Below, one piece after another: positions 21,204-32,300 of a stretch of DNA of 64,000 nucleotides (position 1 is its first letter; each line of letters starts with the position of its first letter). The notes beneath the pieces are model-generated. The model searched no databases. It was given only the letters and a program-made list of their open reading frames with translations, and was not told where the DNA came from. The stretch is taken from assembly GCA_015832175.1 (NCBI GenBank), contig WJXW01000004.1:2170001-2234000 (forward strand), in the 5' to 3' direction. Both the position numbers and the translations under genes were made by a program. This DNA comes from Paraphaeosphaeria minitans (Eukaryota > Ascomycota > Dothideomycetes > Pleosporales > Didymosphaeriaceae).

Positions 21204-22160
21204 ATGGCTGGAATAAAAGCCGTTTTCGGCGGCGCCGCCTTTCCGAATGGCCCGTACGCCGACGCAAAGGTCCAGGCCGAGGCTCTCGACATCCTCCAGA
21301 AAGCAGGCGTCAAAGTCATCGACACCGCGCGCGCGTACATAGGCTCCGAGGAGGCTATCGGCAAGCTCGAAGGCCGCACTAACTTCACCATCGACACCAA
21401 GCTCCTGGGCGGCATCAGCAAGGGCAACCTCGGAAAAGACCAAGTAACTAGAGACATTGACGACAGCCTGCAAAAGCTGGGCGTCGACCAAGTCGACATC
21501 CTGTACATTCACGCACCAGACGACGCCACCCCGATCGCCGACACGCTCGCCGGCATCGACTCTGCCTTCAAAGAGGGCAAATTCCGGCGCTTCGGCCTGT
21601 CAAACTTCACGGCCCAGCAGGTCCAGGAGATGTACGATGTGGCGAGCGAGAAGGGCTACGTCAAGCCCACCGTCTACCAGGGCAACTACTCCCCCGTCGC
21701 GCGCCACCTCGAGACCCTGCTCTTCCCCACCCTGCGCAAGCTCGGCATCGCTTTCTACGCCTACTCGCCGCTCGCGGGCGGCTTCCTGACCAAGACGCCC
21801 GCGGACCTGGACGCCGGCGCCGGACGCTTCAACAAAGACTTCGTCGGGGGTATGTACTCCAGGATGTACGACAAGCCGAGCCTGCGCGCGGCGCTGGGGG
21901 AGTGGAACGCGATTGCGGAGGCCGAGGGCGTGAGCAAGGCGGAGCTGGCGTACCGCTGGGTGGGGTATAATTCTGCCCTGAAGGCGGAGCTTGGGGACGC
22001 GGTCATCTTCGGGGCGAGCAAGATTGCGCAGATTGAGCAGACGGCTGGGGTCCTGAAGAAGGGGGCCTTGAGCAAGGAGGCGGTCGACAAGATCGATGCC
22101 ATTTGGCACAGCGTGAAGAAGGAAGCGCCGACGGATAACTTTGGCGTGAATAAGGTGTAG
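21204..22160 (+). CDS. Aldo-keto reductase, AKR7 (aflatoxin aldehyde reductase)-like
   Basis: One exon encodes 318 residues starting MAGIKAVFGGAAF. The full AKR catalytic tetrad is present: Asp40 and Tyr45 in DTARAYIGSEE, Lys66 in IDTKLLGG, and His103 in DILYIHAPD. The barrel continues with GLSNFTAQQVQEM, YQGNYSPVARHLE, FYAYSPLAGGFLT and the cofactor-binding DAVIFGASKIAQIEQT near residue 268. The length and the DTARAY and SPLAGG motifs fit the AKR7 group, which reduces dialdehydes and other reactive carbonyls with NADPH. The likely role is aldehyde detoxification in the cytosol. It follows a questin-oxidase-family gene on the same strand, but 870 bases apart, so joint action is only a guess. 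Confidence 0.92.
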   Translation: MAGIKAVFGGAAFPNGPYADAKVQAEALDILQKAGVKVIDTARAYIGSEEAIGKLEGRTNFTIDTKLLGGISKGNLGKDQVTRDIDDSLQKLGVDQVDILYIHAPDDATPIADTLAGIDSAFKEGKFRRFGLSNFTAQQVQEMYDVASEKGYVKPTVYQGNYSPVARHLETLLFPTLRKLGIAFYAYSPLAGGFLTKTPADLDAGAGRFNKDFVGGMYSRMYDKPSLRAALGEWNAIAEAEGVSKAELAYRWVGYNSALKAELGDAVIFGASKIAQIEQTAGVLKKGALSKEAVDKIDAIWHSVKKEAPTDNFGVNKV

Positions 22161-22680
22161 GAGCGGCACCGTAGGTATGGCGAGGATGGACAGGCAGTAG
22201 ACGATGGCAGAAACCCACGTCGACACCTAGATGAACTACAAATCAATGCAGTTTACAACACAGCATCTAGAAAACGCCATGTGGGAATCTACGGTGGAAA
22301 CTTCGGTGGATTATTAACGTTACCGTACGGGGTTTGCAAGTACAACGTACCTAGTACCTACAGAGGGACCTGATACGGGGTGCGGCACGCACTGTTTGTC
22401 CGTATTATTCGTGTCTTCCACCACGGATGGGTTACGCCCAGTCTTTTCATATTAGGTATCTCGCTAGCTAGCGCGGTATACATCTACATGTTGTTCTCAG
22501 TCATACAAAAGCCCAAACGCCAGCTCTAGACCGAAATAGCGCGAAGAGGAGATGTATACAAAGGGGGATATCATAAACAGACGCGAGAAGAGAACCGGGC
22601 TTCGTCCACTTTCGCCTCGGGAATCTTCTTTGATTTTTTTTCCACCTCCCACCTCCCACCCTCCGCCTCGATTTTCTTCT
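22161..22680. other. Convergent intergenic region
   Basis: This is the 3' flank of the reductase and UGO1 genes, with a T-rich and CCTCCCACC-rich patch near 22630-22670. No gene is seen. Confidence 0.5.
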
Positions 22681-24255
22681 TTAAAACTCTCCCCCGCCGC
22701 CCCCCATGGCCGAGGCACCCCACACCCCGACGAGCCCCCAAAACCCAACCCTCCACCCCCGCCACAGCCCCTGCACGCCCTGCCCCTTGCGTATCCTCGT
22801 CCGCGCAGAAAAGCTTGCAGCAGGCGCCTTGCCATTCGCCGCGCCCGGCCCAACGACCTGCATGCCCTCATCGCGCACGATGAACCACATGGTCCCCAGC
22901 ACGCCTCGATACGGCCCAGGTTCGACGACAGTGTGGAAACACCTCACCGACGCATCCTCATCCAGCCCATACAAGGGCGACTTGAGGGCGCGCGAGTCGG
23001 GGACGTGTCTGTACTCTGCGGCCAGACGGTCGTTCTCGTGGTCCTGCAGCACGGCGACCTGGCCGCGGCGCAGGACGGTTTCGAACGGGAGCCGCACGAA
23101 GAGCTCGGTGGTGGCGGAGCAGAAAGTCGCAAAGGAGTAGGCGGTGGGCGTGACGATGGGGTCTACGGCGAGGAAGGTGCGGAGGAAGAGGGGGGTCGAG
23201 GCGGATATGAAAGTCGGAATTGTGGAGTGGAGGAGGGTTGCGGGGAAGAGGGAGGGCGAGACGGAGAAGGAGGGGAGGAGGCTGAGGGAGTGGTAGATGG
23301 TGCGCGGGGGCGAGGAGGTGGGCGTGACGATGAGGCGGGTGCGGATGAGGTCGAGGGGCGCGAGGAGGGTTGCTGCAAGGGCGGTGGCGGAGACGGCAAC
23401 GGCGAGAGACATGAGGGGTGACGGGCTGTCGATGATGTCGAGGCCGCCTATGCCGCTGGCCGAGGTGGCCATGAGGCCCGGGTCCGGCACGTTGAGCAGC
23501 GCGGACAGCATGCTGCGTGTCCAGCTCTCGGTTGTTTTGAGGAGGAAATTGTACACGAAGGTGACGTTTGTGCCTTTCCACACGCCCCAGGCCGACTCCT
23601 TCTGCCACAGCTGCGCGATGACCTCGAGCAGCGAGTCTGCTTTCCGGAGCTCCAGTGTGCGCGGCGGAGGCGGAGGCGGCCGGGTGGGTGTGGTGTCTCG
23701 TGACCGGCTTCGGGCGTGCTGCCTCGTCTTCCGCGGGCTTGGTGAGCGCGACATGGTGCGGCTGTGCATCGAGGGCGCGGTGCTCGTGAAGTAGCCCGGG
23801 TCGTCGTCGTCCGACTCGTCCGACGGGTAGTCTTCGAGTTTTCCGCTCGCAAACGACGTGGGCCGGCTCTTGATCTCATCGCCGTTCAGTCGTAGACGCG
23901 GCGGCGCCTGTCCCTGGGCCTGGTGGACCTGCAGCAGCGTCTTCGCCACCTCGAAGGGCTGGGCCAGCAGCACCGACGTGTAGTTCCAGAGCGCCTGGTC
24001 CAGCAGCTTCTTTGCGTGGTCGGCGAGGCTCGGGGCGGCGTCGGGGAAGTACGAGTCGTAGTCGAGGTCGGACAGGATGTCGCGCGCCTGGCTGCCGAAG
24101 CTGGGCTTGGGGGTGCGCGACGGGTAGGCGGGCGCGGGGGGTGAGTGAGCGTGAGAGGATGAATTATTCTGGCCAACGTCGGGCGGCAGGCCGATCGAGG
24201 GCGGGATGTAGTACGGCCGCAGCGGATTTGGCGCGTCTCGCGAGGTCGTCGCCAT
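22681..24255 (-). CDS. UGO1: Ugo1-like mitochondrial outer-membrane fusion protein
   Basis: A single exon encodes 524 residues. The protein is a degenerate mitochondrial carrier. Three signature-like P-x-D/E-x-x-K/R sites occur: QPFEVAKTLLQVHQ near residue 100, APLDLIRTRLIV, and LPFETVLRR. Hydrophobic helices surround each. The N-terminus is soluble, with DILSDLDYDSYFPDAAPSLADHAKKLLDQAL, and a 70-residue Ser/Arg-rich and poly-Pro linker (RPPPPPPR) splits the first repeat. Yeast Ugo1 sits in the outer membrane and bridges Fzo1 and Mgm1 during mitochondrial fusion. The arrangement and length agree with the filamentous-fungal form. The gene is GC-rich, which produces long spurious frames on the other strand. 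It is divergent from the mitochondrial ferredoxin gene across 292 bases. Confidence 0.85.
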   Translation of the reverse strand: MATTSRDAPNPLRPYYIPPSIGLPPDVGQNNSSSHAHSPPAPAYPSRTPKPSFGSQARDILSDLDYDSYFPDAAPSLADHAKKLLDQALWNYTSVLLAQPFEVAKTLLQVHQAQGQAPPRLRLNGDEIKSRPTSFASGKLEDYPSDESDDDDPGYFTSTAPSMHSRTMSRSPSPRKTRQHARSRSRDTTPTRPPPPPPRTLELRKADSLLEVIAQLWQKESAWGVWKGTNVTFVYNFLLKTTESWTRSMLSALLNVPDPGLMATSASGIGGLDIIDSPSPLMSLAVAVSATALAATLLAPLDLIRTRLIVTPTSSPPRTIYHSLSLLPSFSVSPSLFPATLLHSTIPTFISASTPLFLRTFLAVDPIVTPTAYSFATFCSATTELFVRLPFETVLRRGQVAVLQDHENDRLAAEYRHVPDSRALKSPLYGLDEDASVRCFHTVVEPGPYRGVLGTMWFIVRDEGMQVVGPGAANGKAPAASFSARTRIRKGQGVQGLWRGWRVGFWGLVGVWGASAMGGGGGEF

Positions 24256-24547
24256 GGTGTGCTTTATGTTGGGTGTCTAGCGATAGACTTTCTAGGGGAC
24301 GTGGGCGCGCTGTTTTGCACCCCAGGCGTGCTTTGGATGCCAAGGATGGGTTGATGGCTGCCAAGCTTTGGGTTGGTGACGTTCCTCCACCCCCCAGTCA
24401 CCTCTAGCTTTCATGAGGCCCGTGCCCACTACTAATAATGTTGGTTGCACCAAACTCGGAGGGACGGAAACGAGACGTCTACGCCGCTTCGTCCTCCAGC
24501 CCACAACCACCATTTTTGCTCCTCGACTGTCCCTCCAAGCCGGCGCC
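24256..24547. promoter_or_regulatory. Divergent promoter between UGO1 and ferredoxin genes
   Basis: 292 bases separate two start codons of mitochondrial-protein genes. There is no TATA box. The pairing could coordinate expression, but the sequence alone does not show that. Confidence 0.55.
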
Positions 24548-25214
24548 ATGTCAGCCCGTCTCCAATGGCCGTCTGCCCTCTCCCGCGCCCTCAAGACCGA
24601 GCAGCGACCGCTCACTACGCCACTGTCACTACCTCGACGCGCTTTTTCATCGAGAACCACTTGCACCCGGGTGCAAACACCGTGGACGTCCCAGCACCCG
24701 CAATGTCAAACCCCAGCCTTCACACTTGGCCCCTTCACGCGAAACCGCCGGAAGTTCTCATCCACCCCCATCCCCCGGCACAACCAACTCGACCCTCCCG
24801 CGCCCGGTGAAGAGTACTTATCCCCACTCCCCGTTGCCCTCTGTCCAGCTCACTCACCGCTCTAGGCGCCACGTAACCTTCATAACCAAAGAAGGCAACT
24901 CGCACACCTTCGCCGTCGCCGACGGCGACAATCTGCTGGACATTGCGCAGGACAACGACCTCGAGATGGAGGGCGCCTGCGGCGGGTCCTGCGCGTGCTC
25001 GACGTGTCACGTCATCGTCGAGTCCGAAGACATGTACAACAAGATGACGGAGCCGGATGACGACGAGAACGACATGCTGGATCTGGCGTTTGGGCTGCAG
25101 GAGACGAGTAGGCTGGGGTGTCAGGTTAAGATGAGCAAGGAGTTGGATGGCTTGGTGGTGAGGCTGCCGAGTATGACGCGGAATTTGCAAGCGAGTGATT
25201 TTGATAGCAAGTAA
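24548..25214 (+). CDS. YAH1: Mitochondrial [2Fe-2S] ferredoxin (adrenodoxin/Yah1 type)
   Basis: Two exons, 24548-24813 and 24866-25214, encode 204 residues. The 52-base intron (GTACTT...CTCTAG, phase 2) restores PGEERHVTFITKEGNSHTF. Reading straight through instead hits a stop at the splice junction. The N-terminus is Arg/Ser/Thr-rich without acids (SLPRRAFSSRTT), as expected for a matrix presequence. The cluster ligands are Cys127, Cys133 and Cys136 in ACGGSCACSTCH and Cys174 in SRLGCQV, and the acidic partner-binding patch is EPDDDENDMLDLAFGL. This protein passes electrons from ferredoxin reductase to Fe-S cluster assembly, heme A and coenzyme Q synthesis. The core is complete and the family call is secure; the intron boundary is inferred. 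Confidence 0.93.
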
Positions 25215-25438
25215 CTTGGTCCAGGGGGAGGTAGTAAGCGGGCATGGGGGTGACTGTCATTGGGTGGTGGGACACGTGGAAAAATAGTACGAGATTTGTA
25301 TATTACCTTCAACATATATAGGTAGCCAGAAAAGAGAAGGGCACATGTATTATACGCAGACACATCTCCGGCGTTGGTCACGCAAAGCACGGCATTAGAT
25401 GGCCATGAATAATATCTCCAACCTCGCTCATGACCAAT

Positions 25439-26440
25439 CTATACCTCGACGCTTCCCTCCTTGTGCTTCGCGCCTCCAGTAATCATGTCCAGGAAGCCCT
25501 GCTTGCTCAACTCCTTGACCTGCTCTTCCCGCTTGCCCAGACCCACCACACCTTTCTCACGTGCCTCCCGCTCTGCCTGCTCGCCCTTGACCTGGGCCGC
25601 GCGCACCGCGTTGAACAGCTTGATGACACCCTTCTGCGCCGTCCTGCGCAGCTCCTTCTCCTTCGCCGTCGTCGCCGCCGTGCTGATGCTCGGGTCGTTC
25701 AGCCCCAGCACATCCTTCACGCGGCCCTTCTCCTGCACTGCCCGCTTCTCCGCGAGCAATTGCTTGTTCGCCTTGTGCGTCAACTTTTGGTCGGACAGCG
25801 TCTTGTTCGCTTCCTGTGCGGACTTGGACCGCGACAGGATGGGCTCGGAACGCTTTGTGGAGGTGAGCTTCGTGTTGAGGATCTTGGAGATGGATGTCGC
25901 GAAGGCCTCCGGGTCGTTTCGTTTCCGCACTTTGCGCGCGGGGTTGTTGGTCGACGTCTCTGATATTGAGGTAGCGTCTGAAGCATCCGAGTCGTCGGCG
26001 TTGGAGTCGATGGCGGGCTCGGAGTCTTCGGGCTCGGAGTCTTGCTCTTCCTCCTTCTCTTCCTCTTCTTCGGAGGCGACGTCGTCAAAGTCGTCGCCGG
26101 CTTCTACGGGTTTCGGTTGTTCCGTTTTTTTCAAGGCCGACTTCCTGGGTGCGGGTGCGGGTGCGGACACAGGAGCAGGTACAGCCGCAGGCGCTGAGAC
26201 AGTCCTTTCTTTGAGCGGCAGAGCATTCGCAGTGCCTTCCTCTGGTTCAAACGCAGGGTACGGCTCCTTTGGCTTCTTCACTTCCCGCGGCGCATCTCGT
26301 GCAGCACCCTCATCGTCGGAGTCGTCCTCGCTGGAGCTGTGGTAGTGTTTCTGGCGCTTGATCTTGGGCTTGTCCTTCTTGGGCAGCTTGCCGCGCAGGC
26401 GGTCTTCTGTGTGTCTCCGCTTCAGGCTTGTGTTTACCAT
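25439..26440 (-). CDS. RRP15: Rrp15-like ribosome biogenesis protein
   Basis: One exon encodes 333 residues from the ATG at 26440 (MVNTSLKRRHTEDRLRG). The frame is open further upstream, but that part lies in the shared promoter and looks non-coding. The N-terminal half is a charged nucleolar-type region with Lys-rich runs (KLPKKDKPKIKRQ) and acidic Ser/Asp/Glu tracts (SEEEEEKEEEQDSEPEDSE). The conserved Rrp15 block follows: DPEAFATSISKILNTKL, ILSRSKSAQEANKTLSDQKL, AKEKELRRTAQKGVIKLFNAV and the C-terminal LSKQGFLDMITGG. Rrp15 acts in the nucleolus in early pre-60S assembly and pre-rRNA cleavage. It is divergent from SRP54 across 229 bases. Confidence 0.92.
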   Translation of the reverse strand: MVNTSLKRRHTEDRLRGKLPKKDKPKIKRQKHYHSSSEDDSDDEGAARDAPREVKKPKEPYPAFEPEEGTANALPLKERTVSAPAAVPAPVSAPAPAPRKSALKKTEQPKPVEAGDDFDDVASEEEEEKEEEQDSEPEDSEPAIDSNADDSDASDATSISETSTNNPARKVRKRNDPEAFATSISKILNTKLTSTKRSEPILSRSKSAQEANKTLSDQKLTHKANKQLLAEKRAVQEKGRVKDVLGLNDPSISTAATTAKEKELRRTAQKGVIKLFNAVRAAQVKGEQAEREAREKGVVGLGKREEQVKELSKQGFLDMITGGAKHKEGSVEV

Positions 26441-26669
26441 GGTGTGTGGAGTGAATTGCGTGTGGTTTGTGTTGTGCAAGCCGTGGTGAGATTGGGTGTA
26501 GAGAATAATTTTGGAGATCGGCGAAGAAAGCGCCGTCGCCAAGCCAGCGCGGAAGGGGTCAGCCCCGCAGCTACCCAGAGCCATTTGAGGTCCCCCACAG
26601 CAGTCGGACTCCATATATCACTACCCTTACCGACTCTCTCAACCCGCATACGACAGCACATCCGCCGCC
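26441..26669. promoter_or_regulatory. Divergent promoter between RRP15 and SRP54
   Basis: 229 bases separate the two start codons. A CCATATATCAC patch near 26611-26620 may be the SRP54 core promoter. A GATCGGCGAAGAAAGCGCCG stretch lies mid-region. Confidence 0.55.
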
Positions 26670-28400
26670 ATGGTGCTTCAAGATCTCGGGCGGCGCATCA
26701 ATGCCGCCGTCTCAGACCTCACGAGGTCGCCCAACCTCGACGAGAAGGTGCGCATCCGCCGCAGCGACAGTGGCATCGTGGCTAATCCTCGCAGGCCTTC
26801 GATGCCATGGTCAAGGAGATCTCCAACGCCCTCGTCGAAGCCGATGTAAATGTGAAACTTGTGATGAACCTGCGCAACTCGATCAAACGCTCCGTCGACT
26901 TCAAGCACCTCGCGTCCGGCGTGAACAAGAAGCGCCTCATCCAAAAAGCCGTCTACGATGAACTCGTCAAGCTCGTCGACCCGCATGCCGAGCCCTTCAA
27001 GCCGAAGAAAGGAAAGTCCAACGTCATTATGTTTGTCGGTCTGCAGGGTTCGGGTAAGACGACATCGTGTACGAAGCTGGCGCGCTGGTATTCTGCGCGG
27101 GGGTTCAAGGCGTGTCTTGTGTGCGCGGATACCTTCCGTGCTGGTGCCTTTGACCAGCTGAAGCAGAATGCGACGCGCGCAAAGATTCCGTACTTTGGAA
27201 GCCATACACAGACGGACCCTGTCGCTGTTGCCAGAGAAGGTGTGGACAAGTTCAAGAAGGAGCGCTTCGAGATCATCATCGTGGATACATCCGGTCGGCA
27301 TAGGCAAGAGAAGGACCTTTTCGACGAGATGATGCAGATTCAGGAAGCCGTGCAACCCGATCAGACCATCATGGTTCTCGACTCAACAATCGGCCAGGCA
27401 GCAGAAGCACAGTCGCGGGCGTTCAAAGAGGCAGCAGACTTCGGAGCCATTATCCTGACCAAGACGGATGGTGCGGCAGCAGGAGGTGGTGCCATATCTG
27501 CCGTCGCAGCAACACACACGCCCATTGTGTTTCTTGGTACCGGAGAGCACATGCTGGATCTCGAGCGCTTCAGCCCCGAGCCTTTCGTTTCGAAACTTCT
27601 CGGCATGGGCGACATTGGCGGTCTCGTCGAACACGTACAGTCGCTCAAGCTCGACCAGAAGGATACGATGAAGCACATCACCCAGGGTATCTTCACCATC
27701 AAGGATCTCCGAGACCAGCTCTCCAACATCATGAAGATGGGCCCTCTCTCCAAGATGGCGGGAATGATACCAGGATTGAGCGGCATGATGAACGGGATGG
27801 ACGATGAGGAAGGCAGTTTGAAGCTCAAGCGCATGATCTACATTTGCGACAGCATGAACGAGAAAGAGCTGGAGTCGGACGGCAAGATGTTTATTGATCA
27901 ACCGGAGCGCATGACACGCATAGCCCGTGGCTCAGGCACCTCCGTTCGTGAGATTGAAGAGTTGCTGACGCAGCACAAGATGATGGCTGGGTACGTAATC
28001 ATCCTACATGCAGAGTCGTTCCAACTAACATCATCTCAGTATGGCGAAGAAGATGGGTGGAGGCTTAAAAAACATGCAAAAGGCACAGGGCGCGATGGGC
28101 GGAGGAAACAAGGCTCAGCAACTCGCCGCCATGCAGAAGCGCATGGCGAGCATGGGCCAAGGCGGCATGGGCGGCATGGGCGGAGGAGGCATGCCCGATA
28201 TGGCCTCCATGATGAAGATGCTCGGTGGAGGCGGTCGAGGCGGAGTTGGCATGCCCGATATGTCTGCCCTCGCAAACATGATGGGTGGTGGTGGACGAGG
28301 AGGAGGCGGCATGCCCGATATGTCTGCTCTTGCGAATATGATGGGCGGTATGGGAGGCATGGGGGGCGGTGGTAGTGGTAGTGGCAGGGGAAGGCGGTAG
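26670..28400 (+). CDS. SRP54: Signal recognition particle 54 kDa GTPase
   Basis: Three exons, 26670-26747, 26795-27990 and 28040-28400, encode 544 residues. The joins are [13 protein letters not shown] and [12 protein letters not shown]. The N domain (about 1-95) is followed by the GTPase domain with P-loop GLQGSGKTT (residues 108-116), [40 protein letters not shown] and FLGTGEH. The M domain contains [18 protein letters not shown], Met-rich helices and the [20 protein letters not shown]-binding segment. The tail is a Gly/Met repeat with three MPDM(A/S) units. SRP54 binds signal sequences at the ribosome and, with GTP, docks on the SRP receptor at the ER. All GTPase motifs are intact. Confidence 0.96.
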
Positions 28401-29393
28401 GTCCGGTGAGGTACGCATGGAGGAAGATTTGTTTATATGCATAGCCACGGCGTTCGGGTCGTTCGCTTGGCATCGGTGAGTGTTTGATATTTGGAGGCAA
28501 AGCATCTCAGTTTTGACAGAAATAGTGTCCGAAACGGATATCAGTACCAGAGCTCTGAAAGCGCAGCTTGGGGCCACTCGGCTGCTGCTACGGAGGTCGA
28601 TCTGTCAACAAATCGTCCAGCGTTGAGGCTTCTCATCTGCGTATATTACTTGCGAGTTGCTGGTGCCTTCTCCAGCTTGATCGTGCATGGATGAGCTTGA
28701 TAAGAAGTGAGGCATCGTTCGCGATTTGCTCTTCTCTTCGTCTGCAGCCCAGAGGGCTGAACCATTCTGACACCCCACAGAACCTTTCGATCTGCCACTC
28801 GATTGTTTGTCGTGTTTCTAGGATGGCGCAAAAATCAACAGACAAGTCGACAGTACAATCCGTGAGCCGCACCGAACGCTAATTGCTCAAGAATAGTCAC
28901 CTTACGGCGGTACTGCACATCTTCCGTACCTGCATGACCGTCACACCAGTCTCATGTTTGCCGCTGCTGAAGAATCTTCTATCTGTTCCGTGTACTATCT
29001 ATCGTTTCGGCATCAAAAAAAAGCCCATGAAGCGTGCTGGTTGTTTTGAATGTCAGCATTCCTCAAGCCAAGAATGAGCCAGACCTTTGAACACGCAATA
29101 AGATCAACATTCCAGCGCTCCAACATGACAACGGCCATCTATCTCGACCAGTGCTTTTACTCGCTCCGTAATATCATTAACCCTGCCGTCTCAACAAAGC
29201 TAGTGATTCCTCCTGAAGGGTTGTTGTGATTGCAAAGAATTCAACACAGGAGATCTCCCTATAACTAGCGATCGCACAAGTCTCACATAAAGTCTCGACC
29301 TTACAACCTTTCCGTCCTCATTTCCGGCCACTCACTCTTTTCGCGAGGCCGTGTCTCTCTTTTTTTTTTGTCGCTCTTTGACGGCGGGTTACC
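28401..29393. other. Intergenic region before the large secreted protein
   Basis: No gene is seen. A pyrimidine-rich leader with a run of T at about 29360-29368 precedes the ATG. Confidence 0.5.
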
Positions 29394-32300
29394 ATGAAGG
29401 GTTACGTTGCCGGCGCGCTGCTTTTGCAGACCGCTCGGGCACAGCTTCCTGCTTTCCAGTTCCCACAAGCGGGCGCTGGTGCGCTTCCCCCTCTTTCCCT
29501 TCCAGCGCTTTCGCCTCTGCCTCTGCCGAGCGTTGGTGGTGTGATACCTCCAGGCACAGATGATGTTGTGTTACCAGAGGCCACGCCCGATATCCCACCC
29601 TCAGCAGTACCCGCTGTATCGCTCGATATCCTACCCTCAGCGCAACCAGCCTTATCGCTTCCAGTCCTACCCTCGGCGTTACCAGCCATATCGATTCCTA
29701 TCCTACCCACAGCCCTACCAGACGTATCGCTTCCTGTCTTGTCGGCAGCAGACACTGGTGTTCAATTCGGTCCAACCATCCTGCCCAATATACGATCGCT
29801 TGCCGGCGCCCTCGCGAGTGCAGCATCTTCTGCCGTGCGAGGGCTAGTCGTTCCTACCTTGCCTGTCCTTGGACCACCACAGCCGGCGATTACTCCTGGT
29901 GGATTTGGCGCATTTGCCATCGGGGACGAGGGAACTCCTACACCACCCGAAGACCCTGTTTCGGACGCTTTGGACGGTTTAACGGAGCCCACTCCCGTGC
30001 TTGAGGCTCCCACAAACGACTTCGACGGAGTCACGAATGCAGTTCCTCTGGCTGATCCGGTGGACGATGCTACCACCAATGACTTCGGCGGAGTCACGGA
30101 TACAGTTCCTGTGGCTGATCCAGTGGACGATGCAACCACCAATGACGCCGATACACCATTTGTCGCCCCGCTGGCTCCCATTGACGACGCTACCAACAAT
30201 GACGCCGGTGCACCGTTCGTCGACCCGTTGGCTCCCATAGACGACGCTACCATCCTCCCTGCTGCAGTAGACACCTTTGTGAACGACCCGGTCCCGATCA
30301 ACGACACTGCGGCTCCAGCCGAAGCGGTGCCCGCTTCCGAGGATACACCCATTGGCGATGTTGCAGCCCCTGTGGACGACATCACGCCCCTCCCAGTGGA
30401 CACTACTGTTGCCGCACCTGTCGGCGATGACCCGTTTGCTGGCGTTGCGCCTGTGGCAGGAAGCACTGACGAGCTACCCGTTGTTGACAACATCGAGGGC
30501 TTCCAAGTTCCTGGAGTCGCGGATGGAACTGTCGCCCCGACATTGACAGACAATAATCCTGCTGACGGGTCTCTCGAGACCCCGATTCTTCCTGTTGCGG
30601 CTCTGGGCGATGCCACTGCTGCGTCCGCGCTTGGCCTCCCGATCATTGATGACCTGGGCACGGTGGGAGCTACCGAAAGTGATGTTTCCGTGGCTGACGG
30701 AACCGACCCATCGCTCAGCACTGATCTCCCTGTTGGCGAGCCAATTTTCGACCCAGCAAACAACTTTCCCACAGCCGCTCCGGAGATCTTACCTGTCTTT
30801 ACGAATGCGGAGGCCTTGCCTCCTCTACCTACGCCAGAGGTCTTGCCCCTTCTGGACGACGGCTCCTTCTCAGCCCCTCTTACGGGAGCTGTACCAGACC
30901 AGGGCGAGTTCCCTCCACCCCAACCGGAAGATAATCTCCTGCCTGCGGTTGACGATGGTTTCACTTTCGAACCGCCTCAAGTCATCTCTGCACCGGTTCA
31001 AACCCCCATTGATGGTGGCTTTGCACCATTCCAGACTCCCGTCGACTTTCCCCTTCCACTTGATCTCATCGATGTTGTTAGTGGACCCGCAGATGGCACT
31101 CCTATCCAAGTACCAACTGGAAGTGATCTATCTGAGGAGCCGTTACCGAACGACCCTAATGACCCCAACAACAATGTTCCTATTGAGGCTCCGATTGGAA
31201 GTGATCCCACCGAGGGGTCAAGCCCGTACGACCCTAATGATCCTAACAGCGCTCCTCTCGACGATACTCCTATTGACAACACGCCTATTGACAGCACTCC
31301 TATTGAAGTACCGACTGGCAGTAGCCCGTTTGAGGGAGAGGACCCGTACGGCCCGAACTCTCCTTTCGACCCGTCTCAACCACAGAATCTTTTGGACCCA
31401 GCTCAACAACCTCAGCTGTACGACCTTTTGGACCCAGCTCAACAACCTCAGCTGTACGACCCAATCCAGCAACAAAACCCCTACGACCCGTCCCAGCAGC
31501 TAGTCGATTCTGCTCCGTACAATCCATTCACCGGTGCCAACGACGGGCCTTATGTCCCGCAGAGTCCTCCTGTCGGTCCTTCAGGCTATGATGGCAGTGA
31601 CAACTCCGTATATGACGGTGAGGGTTTCAGCAGCGGTGGCGCTGGTGGCCTAAGCGGTAACAGCGGTCGTGGTGGCAGCCGTGACGGAGGTTCTCATGGC
31701 GGTGGCGGACCTCACCGCGGCCAAGAAGCCGACCCTACTACGTCTTACAGTACCGACGACACCACTGAGTACGATGGTGAAGACTATGGTAGCGGTCCTC
31801 ATGGTTCAAGCAAGAGCTCCGGCAAGAAGCCAACAAAGGGCAACGGCCCACCTGATTCTGGGTACGAGTCCGACTCTGACGAGGAGTGTCCAGAGTGGTG
31901 CCTCGAAGACGACAGCTCCAGCACTCCCAAATCTTCTTCCGGTGACTGGGCCTCAAGCACTGTCTCTTCTGAATACCCCAAGGAGACTGGTGGCAAGAAG
32001 CACAAGAAGAAGAAGAGCAAGAAGGCGAAGAAGCCTAAGTCGTCCCACCGTATCGCTGTCAGCGTTGACGACAATGTTGTCTACACGAACGAATACAGGC
32101 GCGAGGTTGCAGATGATGCGCCATCGTCTGGCGGTGGTTTCTCAGGGTTCGTGTGGCCATCCAAAAAGACAGATGGCACGGCCACAAGTGCTGACAACTC
32201 TGACAGCGCTGCCTCCGAATCCTCAAAAACCCCCGCCGCATCAGCCTCTTCCTCCCAGAACTTCGACAAGGAAATCTCTGACCAGCTGCAGAAAGGCTCA

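Noticed and set aside
18724..22160. Secondary-metabolite gene cluster
   Set aside because: No polyketide synthase, peptide synthetase, terpene cyclase or pathway regulator is within reach; neighbours are housekeeping genes.
22552..23421. 289-codon plus-strand frame opposite UGO1
   Set aside because: It mirrors the GC-rich UGO1 coding strand, has low-complexity Gly/Glu/Arg content and no family features.
25461..26345. 294-codon plus-strand frame opposite RRP15
   Set aside because: The Ser-rich product is a complement of the acidic and Lys-rich RRP15 codons.
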